The notes under the pieces are model-generated. The model searched no databases. It was not told the DNA's origin and saw nothing but the letters and a program-made list of their open reading frames with translations. DNA of 64,000 nt from Lachnospiraceae bacterium YSD2013 (lineage in GTDB: Bacteria; Bacillota; Clostridia; Lachnospirales; Lachnospiraceae): positions 108,105 to 172,104 of the forward strand of contig FMTX01000013.1 in the NCBI GenBank assembly GCA_900100895.1, given 5' to 3'. Each line of letters begins with the position of its first letter. Positions within the stretch are counted from its first letter, which is position 1. A program made the translations under genes and the position numbers. Of this stretch, positions 57,230-64,000 are shown in pieces.

Positions 57230-58666
57230 CTACATTTCGGAATCGACAAACTTTAAATCAAGCACTCTCATATTTCCACTGCTGTCATAGTCAAAATAAA
57301 TGTACACAACACCCCACAGATCAAACTTACCGTAGCCCTCAACCCCCTGAGTGGCCACAAGACACGGATTTCCTATATATTCATCGACTCTTATGTCCCA
57401 AACGCCCCAGGGGCTTATATTACCAACCGACGTTCCCTCGGAAGCGGCTAGGATTTCATTCTCATAATAATCTCTAGTGTCCCAGAAAGAATCCTCATGT
57501 CTTACTTCTCCGGCCTCCTCGACCACCTGCTTGTATTTTTCTTCGATGTCAAACGTTATCGTCTTATCGCAGCCTTCGCAAGACAAAATTACTTTATAAT
57601 CTTTATCATGCTTCATGACAAGCGGAAAAGAATACCCACCGTCAGGTTGGTCATTGAAACCTTCCAACTCAACCCACTTGTCTCCTTTTTTCTTTATAAC
57701 AGCAAACTTCATGAGTGATGCAGAATTAACATTTGGAAGAATGTTTAAGACTATTTCTTTTTCTCCATCTCCGTCTAAATCATGAGCTTCGACAAATCCG
57801 ACATCTTCAGAACCATAATCATCATAAAGCACCAACGCATCTTCGTGCTCAAATACAATTCCCTCTCCCGCGATATAAAGAGACAGATTACTGTACACTC
57901 CATCGATTCCCTTAAATACAAGGTAATCCGAGCGTGCGTCTCCTGCCACATCCCCAACCGCTCTCCACTTCGGTCCCATGGGAGTGAACTCCGGATAAAC
58001 GTATGTCTGCTCAGGAGCAGGTTCATCCAGTTCTATCAGTTCGCCTTCCGAATATTTGTAATATTTTTTACCGAACTCGTCAGCAGAAGTTGCCCACTCA
58101 CATACAAATTCGTTACCGTCAGTGAGATGGTATGCATTTCTGGGCCAACCACTGAACAGATGCTTAATGTATCCATCCTCATACGTGTATAGATCATATA
58201 TTATGCCGTCGTATTCTTTTTCCGGGTGCGGATCGTTTTCCCCAAGCAACAGTTCATCAACCCCATCACCGTCGATATCCTCAATCAGAAACCCAAGGTT
58301 TTGGTAAGCTATATCGTCACTGCCATCGTACAAGTGTCCAAAGAATTCAGCGCTACAAATGTAGTTTCTTTCTGCGCCGTCATACTCATAATACATTTCG
58401 GGGTTCTCTTCTATCAGACCCGGATTATACATCGCCTCTTCGATTGCGTGAATAAGAGCCCAATAGTTCTCAAAGACATCAAGTCGGTCGGTTTCTTCCG
58501 AAACCGGCTCGTTCGATGCTTCTGAAGAAACCGAGACAGCTTCTTTAGATACCGTTGATGTGGTTGAAACCTCTTTAGTAGTATCTTCAATTGAAACCTG
58601 CTGATTACCGCAAGAACAAAGAAAAAGAATTGATAAGATAAAGCCCGCTATAATAGTTTTCTTCAT
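57230..58666 (-). CDS. Lipoprotein with DGDG repeats (paralogue of 55473-56867)
   Basis: 478 aa. Lipobox LFLCSC (Cys19 region), Ser/Thr/Glu-rich linker to about residue 62, then FLIEDIDGDGVDELLLGEND (about 128) and FVEAHDLDGDGEKEIVLNIL (about 295), both of the calcium-binding DxDGDG type. C-terminal part has WGVWDIRVDEYIGNPCLVAT and two extra Cys (SCEGC). Role unknown; exported to the cell surface. First gene inside the left island end. Confidence 0.85.
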   Translation of the reverse strand: MKKTIIAGFILSILFLCSCGNQQVSIEDTTKEVSTTSTVSKEAVSVSSEASNEPVSEETDRLDVFENYWALIHAIEEAMYNPGLIEENPEMYYEYDGAERNYICSAEFFGHLYDGSDDIAYQNLGFLIEDIDGDGVDELLLGENDPHPEKEYDGIIYDLYTYEDGYIKHLFSGWPRNAYHLTDGNEFVCEWATSADEFGKKYYKYSEGELIELDEPAPEQTYVYPEFTPMGPKWRAVGDVAGDARSDYLVFKGIDGVYSNLSLYIAGEGIVFEHEDALVLYDDYGSEDVGFVEAHDLDGDGEKEIVLNILPNVNSASLMKFAVIKKKGDKWVELEGFNDQPDGGYSFPLVMKHDKDYKVILSCEGCDKTITFDIEEKYKQVVEEAGEVRHEDSFWDTRDYYENEILAASEGTSVGNISPWGVWDIRVDEYIGNPCLVATQGVEGYGKFDLWGVVYIYFDYDSSGNMRVLDLKFVDSEM

Positions 58667-58714
58667 GTACCTTCTCCATATAAGTCGTTTTCACAAAAAT
58701 CGCCGGCCATGGTA

Positions 58715-59587
58715 TCAGGCCGAAGGAATGTCTGCTATTCCAACCACTTCTCCATTCTTAAAATAAATGCTATAACCCATGGACGAATCGGTGTCCCTAT
58801 TCATTCTGTCCTTGAAGCCCTTAACGGTGACTTCGTTATATATACCAAAATAGAAAGCGAACCGTACATCCGGGCTTACCACGGCGTCTTCAAAAACACC
58901 ATCATTTCCAATAAGGCTCATTCCACCCGAAGGACTCATATGTATATCTGTGGCATAATCAATCTTGACACTCCCTTCTTCGAAATTGAAATCCTTTAAA
59001 TATCCATCAAGAACAGTGTCATACTCTATTTCTTCTCTAAGTTCAATGTTCTCGTTGCACATTCCACTTCCAAAAAAAAGTGGTTCCTCTGTATCCCCGT
59101 AATTACTTTCTCTGTATATACCACCTATGTATCTGCGATTTTCGCCACTATCCAAAAATACATCAATTGTTTTTTTACCCCATTCATCCTCTTTCAGTTC
59201 AAACGCATAATCCGGACTCTTGTCAAAAAAAGATTCCTCAACAGAATACTTATATATATCCATCCCGTCTACGCAAATGTAAATAAACCCACCCATCCGA
59301 TCTTCTTTTGTAATCTCAAAATGGGATTTTAAAAATTCTTTTTGCTTTTCTGTCAAGGAATCATCTTCCGACTCATTTCTTTCAAATATCTCTTCCTCTT
59401 CTTTTTCTATTGGCTTCTCAACATTTTCTGTCAATTCAATACTATCGGAAACAGTAGTTGATTCTTCTTCTTTTTGATTAACCGAATCCGTCAAATCTTC
59501 TCGTAATTCACTAGTGCTCTTTCCACAACCTGCCAAAAGCGCAACGGTCAAAAGAACAACTCCTGCCATTTTAATAACTCTTTTCAT
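58715..59587 (-). CDS. Lipoprotein of unknown function
   Basis: 290 aa. Signal peptide with lipobox LLAGCG (Cys21), then a long Glu/Ser/Thr-rich linker (about 25-80) and a beta-rich domain without a family I recognise. It contains the repeating phrases FNFEEGSVKIDYATDIHMSP and FYFGIYNEVTVKGFKDRMN. Ends near the start of the preceding lipoprotein gene (48 bases apart), same strand, and 14 bases after the next gene: likely one transcript with its neighbours. Confidence 0.8.
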   Translation of the reverse strand: MKRVIKMAGVVLLTVALLAGCGKSTSELREDLTDSVNQKEEESTTVSDSIELTENVEKPIEKEEEEIFERNESEDDSLTEKQKEFLKSHFEITKEDRMGGFIYICVDGMDIYKYSVEESFFDKSPDYAFELKEDEWGKKTIDVFLDSGENRRYIGGIYRESNYGDTEEPLFFGSGMCNENIELREEIEYDTVLDGYLKDFNFEEGSVKIDYATDIHMSPSGGMSLIGNDGVFEDAVVSPDVRFAFYFGIYNEVTVKGFKDRMNRDTDSSMGYSIYFKNGEVVGIADIPSA

Positions 59588-59601
59588 TTACATCCATCCT
59601 C

Positions 59602-59943
59602 CTAATACAACCTACCGCAATAAAACGCATCAGTCACATCTTTTCTGTATTCGATGCTCTCAATGCCCAGATTCCCCTCAAAATTCTTTTCGCCATGAAC
59701 CTTTGTATGGAAAAATGTTGTTGGCGGATTAACGTCTCCTTCGAAAGTAACTTCGAGCTTAATCTCGCAATAGTCTTCACTATATCTTGAAACAATCTCA
59801 CGAATGTTAATCGGTTGTAATCTCAGTTCCGCTTCTCGCGCCTCATATCCATCATGCTCAGCCTGAGTAAAAACCGGCATAACATAAAAAAGAACTGTTG
59901 CGCATATTATTATTGCTATTACCGAATTAACCCTGCGAATCAT
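59602..59943 (-). CDS. Small exported or membrane-anchored hypothetical protein
   Basis: 113 aa from the ATG at 59943 (AAAGGAG seven bases upstream; a GTG two codons earlier would overlap it). One N-terminal helix (about 6-25, VNSVIAIIICATVLFYVMPV) acts as signal or anchor; the rest is a short beta domain with two Cys (Cys61-type DYCEIKLE and the C-terminal AFYCGRLY). Not recognised. It is followed at 14 bases by the lipoprotein gene. Confidence 0.7.
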   Translation of the reverse strand: MIRRVNSVIAIIICATVLFYVMPVFTQAEHDGYEAREAELRLQPINIREIVSRYSEDYCEIKLEVTFEGDVNPPTTFFHTKVHGEKNFEGNLGIESIEYRKDVTDAFYCGRLY

Positions 59944-60168
59944 ACCCACTCTCCTTTAAGAATATCACATTCTCTGATTCCAACATAAATATTTCCTTCC
60001 GGCAATGTCAATTTCAGAATATGCATATACCCCGATTCGAATATACACCGCATGCATATCGTTGATTTTACGCCGTTTGCAGGCAATCAAACGCTGATCG
60101 GTTTTGTCAAAAAAATAGGAGTCATATCGCAAGATACAACTCCTGATAGTCATGTCACTTTCTTTTTC

Positions 60169-60732
60169 TTAGTTAGTCAAAGTATCTAAGAAATAGTAAA
60201 TCGAATAGTATGTATTTTCCCAATCATAATAGTCTGCAGATGACTTCACGAAAACCACATCTATAGTTTCATACTCAGTTCTGTCAGAATACTGTTTTGC
60301 AAGTTTCTTCGCGTAAGCCTCCGAGCCTGACTCGGTAAAAAAGAATATCGGTTTGACATAAAACTCTAAAGAAGCACCATACTCATTCTCGCTTACTTCC
60401 GGTCCTGCTATAACTCTGTATTTTGGCATTACAACCAGTATTATGACTACAACAAGCAGTATCGCCAAGACCAAAGAAACCAATCGACTGGCAAGCAGCT
60501 TCTTCCTGAGCTTCTCATACTCTTCCTTGTCTTCCGACAGGACCTCTTCAAGAGATAACCCAAGGGCTCCTGCTATACGCTCAATTTGATGGAGCGGCGG
60601 TACCACCGCACCACTCTCCCACCGAGAAAGACTTGGCTGCGTAACCGATATTTTTTCCGCAAGATCCTTTTGTGATATTCCTGCAGCTTCTCGCAGTTGT
60701 ATTATCTGTTTACCTACATCCCCGCTACTCAT
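60169..60732 (-). CDS. Membrane-anchored Xre-type helix-turn-helix regulator
   Basis: 187 aa from the ATG at 60732. HTH_3 domain at about 5-60: IIQLREAAGISQKDLAEKIS, VTQPSLSRWESGAVVPPLHQ. A charged linker follows, then one membrane helix (about 83-102, LVSLVLAILLVVVIILVVMP), and an outer domain of about 85 residues ending YSIYYFLDTLTN. This DNA-binding-domain, helix, outer-domain layout is that of one-component membrane receptors. It probably senses an outside signal and regulates the island's lipoproteins (inference). Confidence 0.85.
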   Translation of the reverse strand: MSSGDVGKQIIQLREAAGISQKDLAEKISVTQPSLSRWESGAVVPPLHQIERIAGALGLSLEEVLSEDKEEYEKLRKKLLASRLVSLVLAILLVVVIILVVMPKYRVIAGPEVSENEYGASLEFYVKPIFFFTESGSEAYAKKLAKQYSDRTEYETIDVVFVKSSADYYDWENTYYSIYYFLDTLTN

Positions 60733-60780
60733 AAAACCCCCAATAAAAATATCTTGATTAATTCTATCATGTGCAATCAA

Positions 60781-61540
60781 AAAAGCCTACTCATGAAAGA
60801 ATTATTATTTCTCATATTCTGCTAAAACAGATGCTGCCAGCCGCCACTCTGTGTCGTAGTTGCAAGCTGGGAACGGGTATCCACCCGTTCGATTCGCTTG
60901 TTGGGGCTACACCCCAAACCCTCAAACTGGGAAGGGTAATGCTCTTGTGGGCAACATGTCTAAGCCATTTATCGGCGCAGCTCGAAGAGAGAAACTCTTC
61001 GATTTTTGAGGGATTGGGAAACTTCCCAACAAGCAACATCTCCGTGGGGTGGACACCACGGAATTGCTTGCGGGGACGTTTATTACCCCAAATGGATACA
61101 ACCATATTTTATAATTGTCTGTCAGTTCATTCACTCTGAGTCCATTTTTTCTTTAAAGAAAGCAAAGTAGAATTAAGTATGCCTAAACAATTAATTGCTT
61201 TTGGAATTTCCTCGCCCATTTAAAAACACGAACTATCTGTCCGTTTTATTATCAGCTATGCCACGATATCATAATATCTGTAGCAAGTAAAAGATTTGAA
61301 TTCTTCTCTTTCTTGCAATTAGATATTGTTCTAATTTACTAAATATTTCTCTATCCATTTGTGAAAAAAGTACGGCCATTTTGAACGTTTCGGTTTTGCT
61401 TATAATGCATTATCCTTTCACCAAGAAGTAATTGATGGCCAATACAAAATAGTTTTATGTTCTAACCCGACGTATAAACAAAACCAGTTTCACATTACAA
61501 TTTATATATTCAAAAGAAATAGGGGGAAAGGGAATTATCT
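60781..61540. other. Gene-free region with a cluster of hairpins (possible mobilisation site)
   Basis: Within 200 bases there are five strong stems: GAACGGGT/ACCCGTTC (60871-60890), TTGGGG/CCCCAA (60901-60917), TCGAAGAG/CTCTTCGA (60982-61002, then TTTTT), TTGGGAA/TTCCCAA (61014-61029), and TCCGTGG/CCACGGA (61041-61062) nested inside CAAGCAA/TTGCTTG (61030-61070). It is GC-richer than its surroundings. Density and nesting suggest a DNA- or RNA-structure function, e.g. an oriT or replication-related site. Further right (61140-61540) I see only AT-rich DNA with a TATAAT at 61401-61406. Confidence 0.5.
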
Positions 61541-62074
61541 ATGAGTACTTACAACAGAAGAATGTTTACATCGACAATTTTATGCGCGGACGGTTTTCTT
61601 TCGCTTTCATATGAAGAGATGGCAACTTATTTTTACATGTGCATGGGGGCGGACGACGATGGAATCGTTGATGCTCCTAAAAGAATAATACGAACAATTG
61701 GAGCTAGCGAAGCTGCACTCGAAGGATTGGTCAAAGCCGGATACCTGTATCGGTTTGAATCCGGAAGATACATCATAAGGCACTGGTTCATTCATAACTA
61801 CTTGAAAGGTGACAGGAAGAAGCCGACCATTTACCGTGATGATTTTGAAAGCGTAGTGAACGATAACGGAGAATATTTTTGGCGTTCAGAACATCCTTGC
61901 GTCCAAACTGTTTCCAAAGTGGAACCGCAGGATAGTAAAGAAAAGAAAAGTTTAGAAAAGAATAAAAGCAAGCCCAAGAATCAATTCAACGACTTTCCTC
62001 AAAGAGAATACAGTGAAGAATTCATGAGTAATCTAGAAAAACAAGTCAATTCAGATAAAAAACAGGAGTCTTAA
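61541..62074 (+). CDS. Phage-type replisome organiser-like protein
   Basis: 177 aa. N-terminal winged-helix region (about 1-100: FTSTILCADGFLSLSYEEMA, FYMCMGADDDGIVDAPKRII, YIIRHWFIHNYLKGDRKKPT) as in phage and plasmid replication organisers of the DnaD/O-protein type, followed by a Lys/Glu-rich tail (about 125-177). It lacks the DnaD C-terminal domain, so it is shorter than phage versions. Preceded by GGGGGAAAGG. Stops 9 bases before the integrase gene. Confidence 0.7.
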   Translation: MSTYNRRMFTSTILCADGFLSLSYEEMATYFYMCMGADDDGIVDAPKRIIRTIGASEAALEGLVKAGYLYRFESGRYIIRHWFIHNYLKGDRKKPTIYRDDFESVVNDNGEYFWRSEHPCVQTVSKVEPQDSKEKKSLEKNKSKPKNQFNDFPQREYSEEFMSNLEKQVNSDKKQES

Positions 62075-62083
62075 ACTTTTTCA

Positions 62084-63457
62084 ATGGCAAGAGCATCAAT
62101 AATCAAGCCAACTGAATATTGTAGCGGAAACGTAGTGTCTTTACATTCCGTCCTTGGCAATGATATTCTTATTGATGCCGACATTGCTAACTTGATAAAT
62201 AATGCAATGCGTAAGAACATTGAAAAACGAATAGACCAAGTCCATGTGACGAAAAATGGCACACCAAGGAAGATTTTATCGCCTTCAGAGAACCGTAGGG
62301 GCTTCTGGAGCACGTGTACGCCTGACCGTAAAGAAATATTCGCTTCTACCAAAGAGGAGCTGTACAGGAAGCTTTATGACTACTATAACGGGCGTTCAAT
62401 TGGTTTGATTAACCCTAACTCTTTCGGGGAAGTCTGGAAGAAAGCACATGAGCATTACAATTTGAGACATCCCGACAAGGAGAAAACAATCCAATGCCAT
62501 GCTTATGATTTCCGGCGCTTTATCAACGCTGAATTGCGTAATAAGGATATCGATACCATTGACACCGATTATCTTGAGTTATATGCAATTAACATGTGTA
62601 AGAGCATGACTCCAACTGTAAAGGCGTACAAAAGCTTCAAAGGGGTGTTGTATTTGACCTTCAGATATGCGCTAAGGCACTCCAAAGAATACGGTGTAAC
62701 TTTTAACCCTGCAGAATACATTGATGACTCTGTTGTTTATCCTTATCTGAATCAGAGCCTTTCATCAAGAGATGCTGAGGATGTCATGCATTCGCCCGAA
62801 GAAATTACAGCCATATTTGCCGAGTCAGAAAAGCGGAGCAAACAGAATCAGTTCCACGGATATTACATCTACGAATTCATGATGAAAATTCATGATGAGA
62901 TCGGATGCAGACCGGGAGAGTTGGTTGCTCTAAAGTGGAAAGACGTTACCACTGACATAGAGGGTAATCCTATCATTCACATCCACGCGCAGCAAATTGA
63001 TATGCGCAAGAACGGCGAAATAAAATACGTTCAATACACAAAAAACGAACGTGGCATATCAAAGGGTGGCCGATACTTTCCGATCACGGACAACATGAAC
63101 AATCTACTTGACCGTCTCAAAAAAGTTCAAGCCGAAAAAGGTATTGTTTCAGAATTCATCTTCTGTGACATAAACGGGAAATGGATAAATGTAAAACAGT
63201 ACAGCAGGACTCTTAAATCTATCTGTGACACAATCGGAATAAAATCTAAGGGCTCTTACGCCTTCAGAAGAGACGTAAACTGTGCAATGTATGAATCAGG
63301 AATGACAGACATTCTCAGAGGACGTGCGATTGGAAATGGACCACTTACGAATCTTGTTCACTATGTTCATCCCAAAAGTGAATATACAGAGCAGGCAAGA
63401 CAAGCTTTAACGGCAAGAAATCAAAAGAGGTCCGAACTAGTCCGAACAATAGGGTAA
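62084..63457 (+). CDS. Tyrosine-type site-specific integrase
   Basis: 457 aa. An N-terminal arm-binding segment (about 60-110), a SAM-like core-binding domain (about 115-200), and the catalytic domain (about 225-445). The first catalytic Arg is in EIGCRPGELVALKWKD; Lys is likely in KNERGISKG; the box II region reads SYAFRRDVNCAMYESG, with Tyr where His is usual before the second Arg; the usual LGH is IGN; the nucleophile is Tyr in LVHYVHP. The recombinase is therefore a divergent but probably active family member. It lies next to its tRNA-Cys target, as expected. Confidence 0.9.
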   Translation: MARASIIKPTEYCSGNVVSLHSVLGNDILIDADIANLINNAMRKNIEKRIDQVHVTKNGTPRKILSPSENRRGFWSTCTPDRKEIFASTKEELYRKLYDYYNGRSIGLINPNSFGEVWKKAHEHYNLRHPDKEKTIQCHAYDFRRFINAELRNKDIDTIDTDYLELYAINMCKSMTPTVKAYKSFKGVLYLTFRYALRHSKEYGVTFNPAEYIDDSVVYPYLNQSLSSRDAEDVMHSPEEITAIFAESEKRSKQNQFHGYYIYEFMMKIHDEIGCRPGELVALKWKDVTTDIEGNPIIHIHAQQIDMRKNGEIKYVQYTKNERGISKGGRYFPITDNMNNLLDRLKKVQAEKGIVSEFIFCDINGKWINVKQYSRTLKSICDTIGIKSKGSYAFRRDVNCAMYESGMTDILRGRAIGNGPLTNLVHYVHPKSEYTEQARQALTARNQKRSELVRTIG

Positions 63458-63507
63458 AAAAGAAAGCCTTAAAAACCAGAGTTTTCAAGACTTTCACAAA
63501 ACTAAGC

Positions 63508-63528
63508 GAGGTGCGAGCCGGATTTGAA
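63508..63528 (+). repeat. Right attachment site of the island within tRNA-Cys
   Basis: Identical over 21 bases to 56983-57003; here it is part of the intact tRNA-Cys 3' half. The integrase stop is 50 bases to the left. Confidence 0.85.
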
Positions 63529-63580
63529 CCGGCGGATAACGGTGTTGCAGACCGGGGCCTTACCACTTGGCTATCGCACC
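63509..63580 (-). tRNA. tRNA-Cys (anticodon GCA)
   Basis: 72 bases without CCA. Acceptor GGTGCGA pairs with TCGCACC; anticodon loop CTGCAAC gives GCA; T-arm GCCGG TTCAAAT CCGGC; discriminator U73, the identity base expected for Cys. Its 3' end is the island's integration target. Confidence 0.95.
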
Positions 63581-63589
63581 ATATATGAA

Positions 63590-63661
63590 CTCCCCGAGTA
63601 GGGTTTGAACCTACGACCCTCCGGTTAACAGCCGGATGCTCTACCGCTGAGCTATCGAGGA
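63590..63661 (-). tRNA. tRNA-Asn (anticodon GTT)
   Basis: 72 bases. Acceptor TCCTCGA/TCGGGGA (one T-G wobble), anticodon loop CTGTTAA with GTT, T-loop TTCAAAC, discriminator G. Nine bases from tRNA-Cys. Confidence 0.95.
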
Positions 63662-63666
63662 ATATT

Positions 63667-63742
63667 AAAAATCATGCTTCTGTTTAAAAAGTGATTAGCT
63701 TTAAAATCGCTTTTTAGAAGCTTGACCCGTAGGGGACGAAGT
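63667..63742 (+). repeat. 76-bp hairpin repeat, copy 1 (before tRNA-Asn)
   Basis: Starts AAAAATCATGC and ends GACGAAGT; 68 of 76 bases match copy 2 (63906-63981). It contains a long stem: GCTTCT (63676-63681) with AGAAGC (63716-63721), then an AAAAAG...GATT / AATC...CTTTTT section. On the minus strand it lies 5' of tRNA-Asn. Confidence 0.8.
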
Positions 63743-63830
63743 CTTCTTCTCGCTTTGGTCCCTTACAAAGCGAGTCGTATGAAACAATAACCTAACTGAT
63801 TCATACACGCTTGAATTAAATAATTGCTAG

Positions 63831-63902
63831 TGACTCCGACGAGAATCGAACTCGTGTTACCGCCGTGAAAGGGCGATGTCTTAACCGCTTGACCACGGAG
63901 CC
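63831..63902 (-). tRNA. tRNA-Glu (anticodon TTC)
   Basis: 72 bases. Acceptor GGCTCCG/CGGAGTC, D-arm with GGTCAAGCGGTTAAGAC, anticodon loop CTTTCAC with TTC, T-loop TTCGATT. Separated from tRNA-Asn by 169 bases that hold repeat copy 1. Confidence 0.95.
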
Positions 63903-63905
63903 AGG

Positions 63906-63981
63906 AAAAATCATGCTTCTGTTCAAAAAATGATTAGCTTTAAAATCATCTTTTAGAAGCTAGACCTGTAGAGGACGAAGT
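63906..63981 (+). repeat. 76-bp hairpin repeat, copy 2 (before tRNA-Glu)
   Basis: Same length and position relative to a tRNA gene as copy 1. Stem GCTTCT (63915-63920) with AGAAGC (63955-63960). A G-C pair of copy 1 is an A-T pair here, a paired change that keeps the stem, so the hairpin itself seems to matter. Confidence 0.8.
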
Positions 63982-64000
63982 TTTTCAACTTCTAAAAAAA

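Larger units (their letters stand above)
56983..63528 (+). mobile_element. 6.5-kb integrative island in tRNA-Cys
   Basis: Bounded by the 21-bp direct repeats, with the integrase at the tRNA end. Contents: two lipoproteins, a small membrane protein, a membrane-anchored Xre regulator, a hairpin cluster, a replisome-organiser-like gene, and the integrase. It has no relaxase, coupling protein, capsid or terminase genes, so it would have to be mobilised by other elements or is a stranded satellite. Base composition is AT-richer than the first 50 kb. Confidence 0.82.

Noticed and set aside
59965..60153. 62-aa open frame between the Xre gene and the small membrane protein
   Set aside because: No convincing ribosome site and no protein-like pattern; probably leader DNA.
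60812..61105. 97-aa open frame on the minus strand in the hairpin cluster
   Set aside because: It is made of the inverted repeats, lacks a ribosome site and has Ser/Pro/Trp-rich composition unlike real proteins here.

Overview
The window looks like chromosomal DNA of an anaerobic, Gram-positive fermenter of the Lachnospiraceae (Clostridia), perhaps close to Butyrivibrio or a relative. The reasons are: an F-type ATPase operon with an AtpZ-like lead gene, paired glgC/glgD, DnaD and DnaC-like primosome genes, MecA, GdpP, pyruvate formate-lyase, an ApbE/NusG_II/Gx flavin cluster, AGGAGG ribosome sites, and a strong preference for AAG lysine codons in housekeeping genes. The genus assignment is inference.

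Layout. 0-7.4 kb: complete ATP synthase operon on the minus strand. 7.4-14 kb: mfd-pth and glgC-glgD, minus. 14-19.2 kb: murC, then dnaD-like, dnaC-like and prs, plus, with a cluster of DnaA boxes between murC and dnaD. 19.3-30.6 kb: minus-strand chemoreceptor, large envelope protein, methyltransferase, SleB-type hydrolase, dCMP deaminase, upp, rpiB, Sua5/YwlC and a GH18 protein. 30.7-31.05 kb: a gene-free stretch with strong hairpins. 31.3-33 kb: mecA and two small genes. 33.1-39.1 kb, plus: a pyruvate formate-lyase whose glycyl-radical domain is a separate gene, an additional small Cys-rich relative of that domain, PFL-activase, ferredoxin, then apbE, a NusG_II protein and a Gx transporter. 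39.1-45.1 kb, minus: dnaB, rplI, gdpP, rpsR, ssb, rpsF, a DUF951 protein and a sirtuin. 45.2-48.1 kb: an EAL phosphodiesterase fused through a membrane helix to a GH25 muramidase, and a GDPD. 48.2-52.9 kb: sugar symporter and GH3 glucosidase facing an AraC regulator.

From 53 kb the DNA becomes AT-richer and accessory. It starts with a two-gene RiPP locus: a lasso-like precursor followed by an asparagine-synthetase-like cyclase, without the usual leader-binding and protease genes. Next is a lipoprotein with DGDG repeats, then a 6.5-kb island (56983-63528) bounded by a 21-bp direct repeat of the tRNA-Cys 3' end. The island carries two lipoproteins, a small membrane protein, a membrane-anchored Xre regulator, a dense hairpin cluster, a phage-type replisome-organiser-like gene and a tyrosine integrase. 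The window ends with tRNA-Cys, tRNA-Asn and tRNA-Glu (minus), two of them preceded by copies of a 76-bp hairpin repeat.

The most unusual items are the three-gene split PFL arrangement, the minimal lasso-like pair, the EAL-membrane-muramidase fusion, the two-carboxylate rotor subunit of the ATP synthase, and the DnaA boxes upstream of the primosome genes. All functional statements rest on reading motifs by eye; no database search was run.
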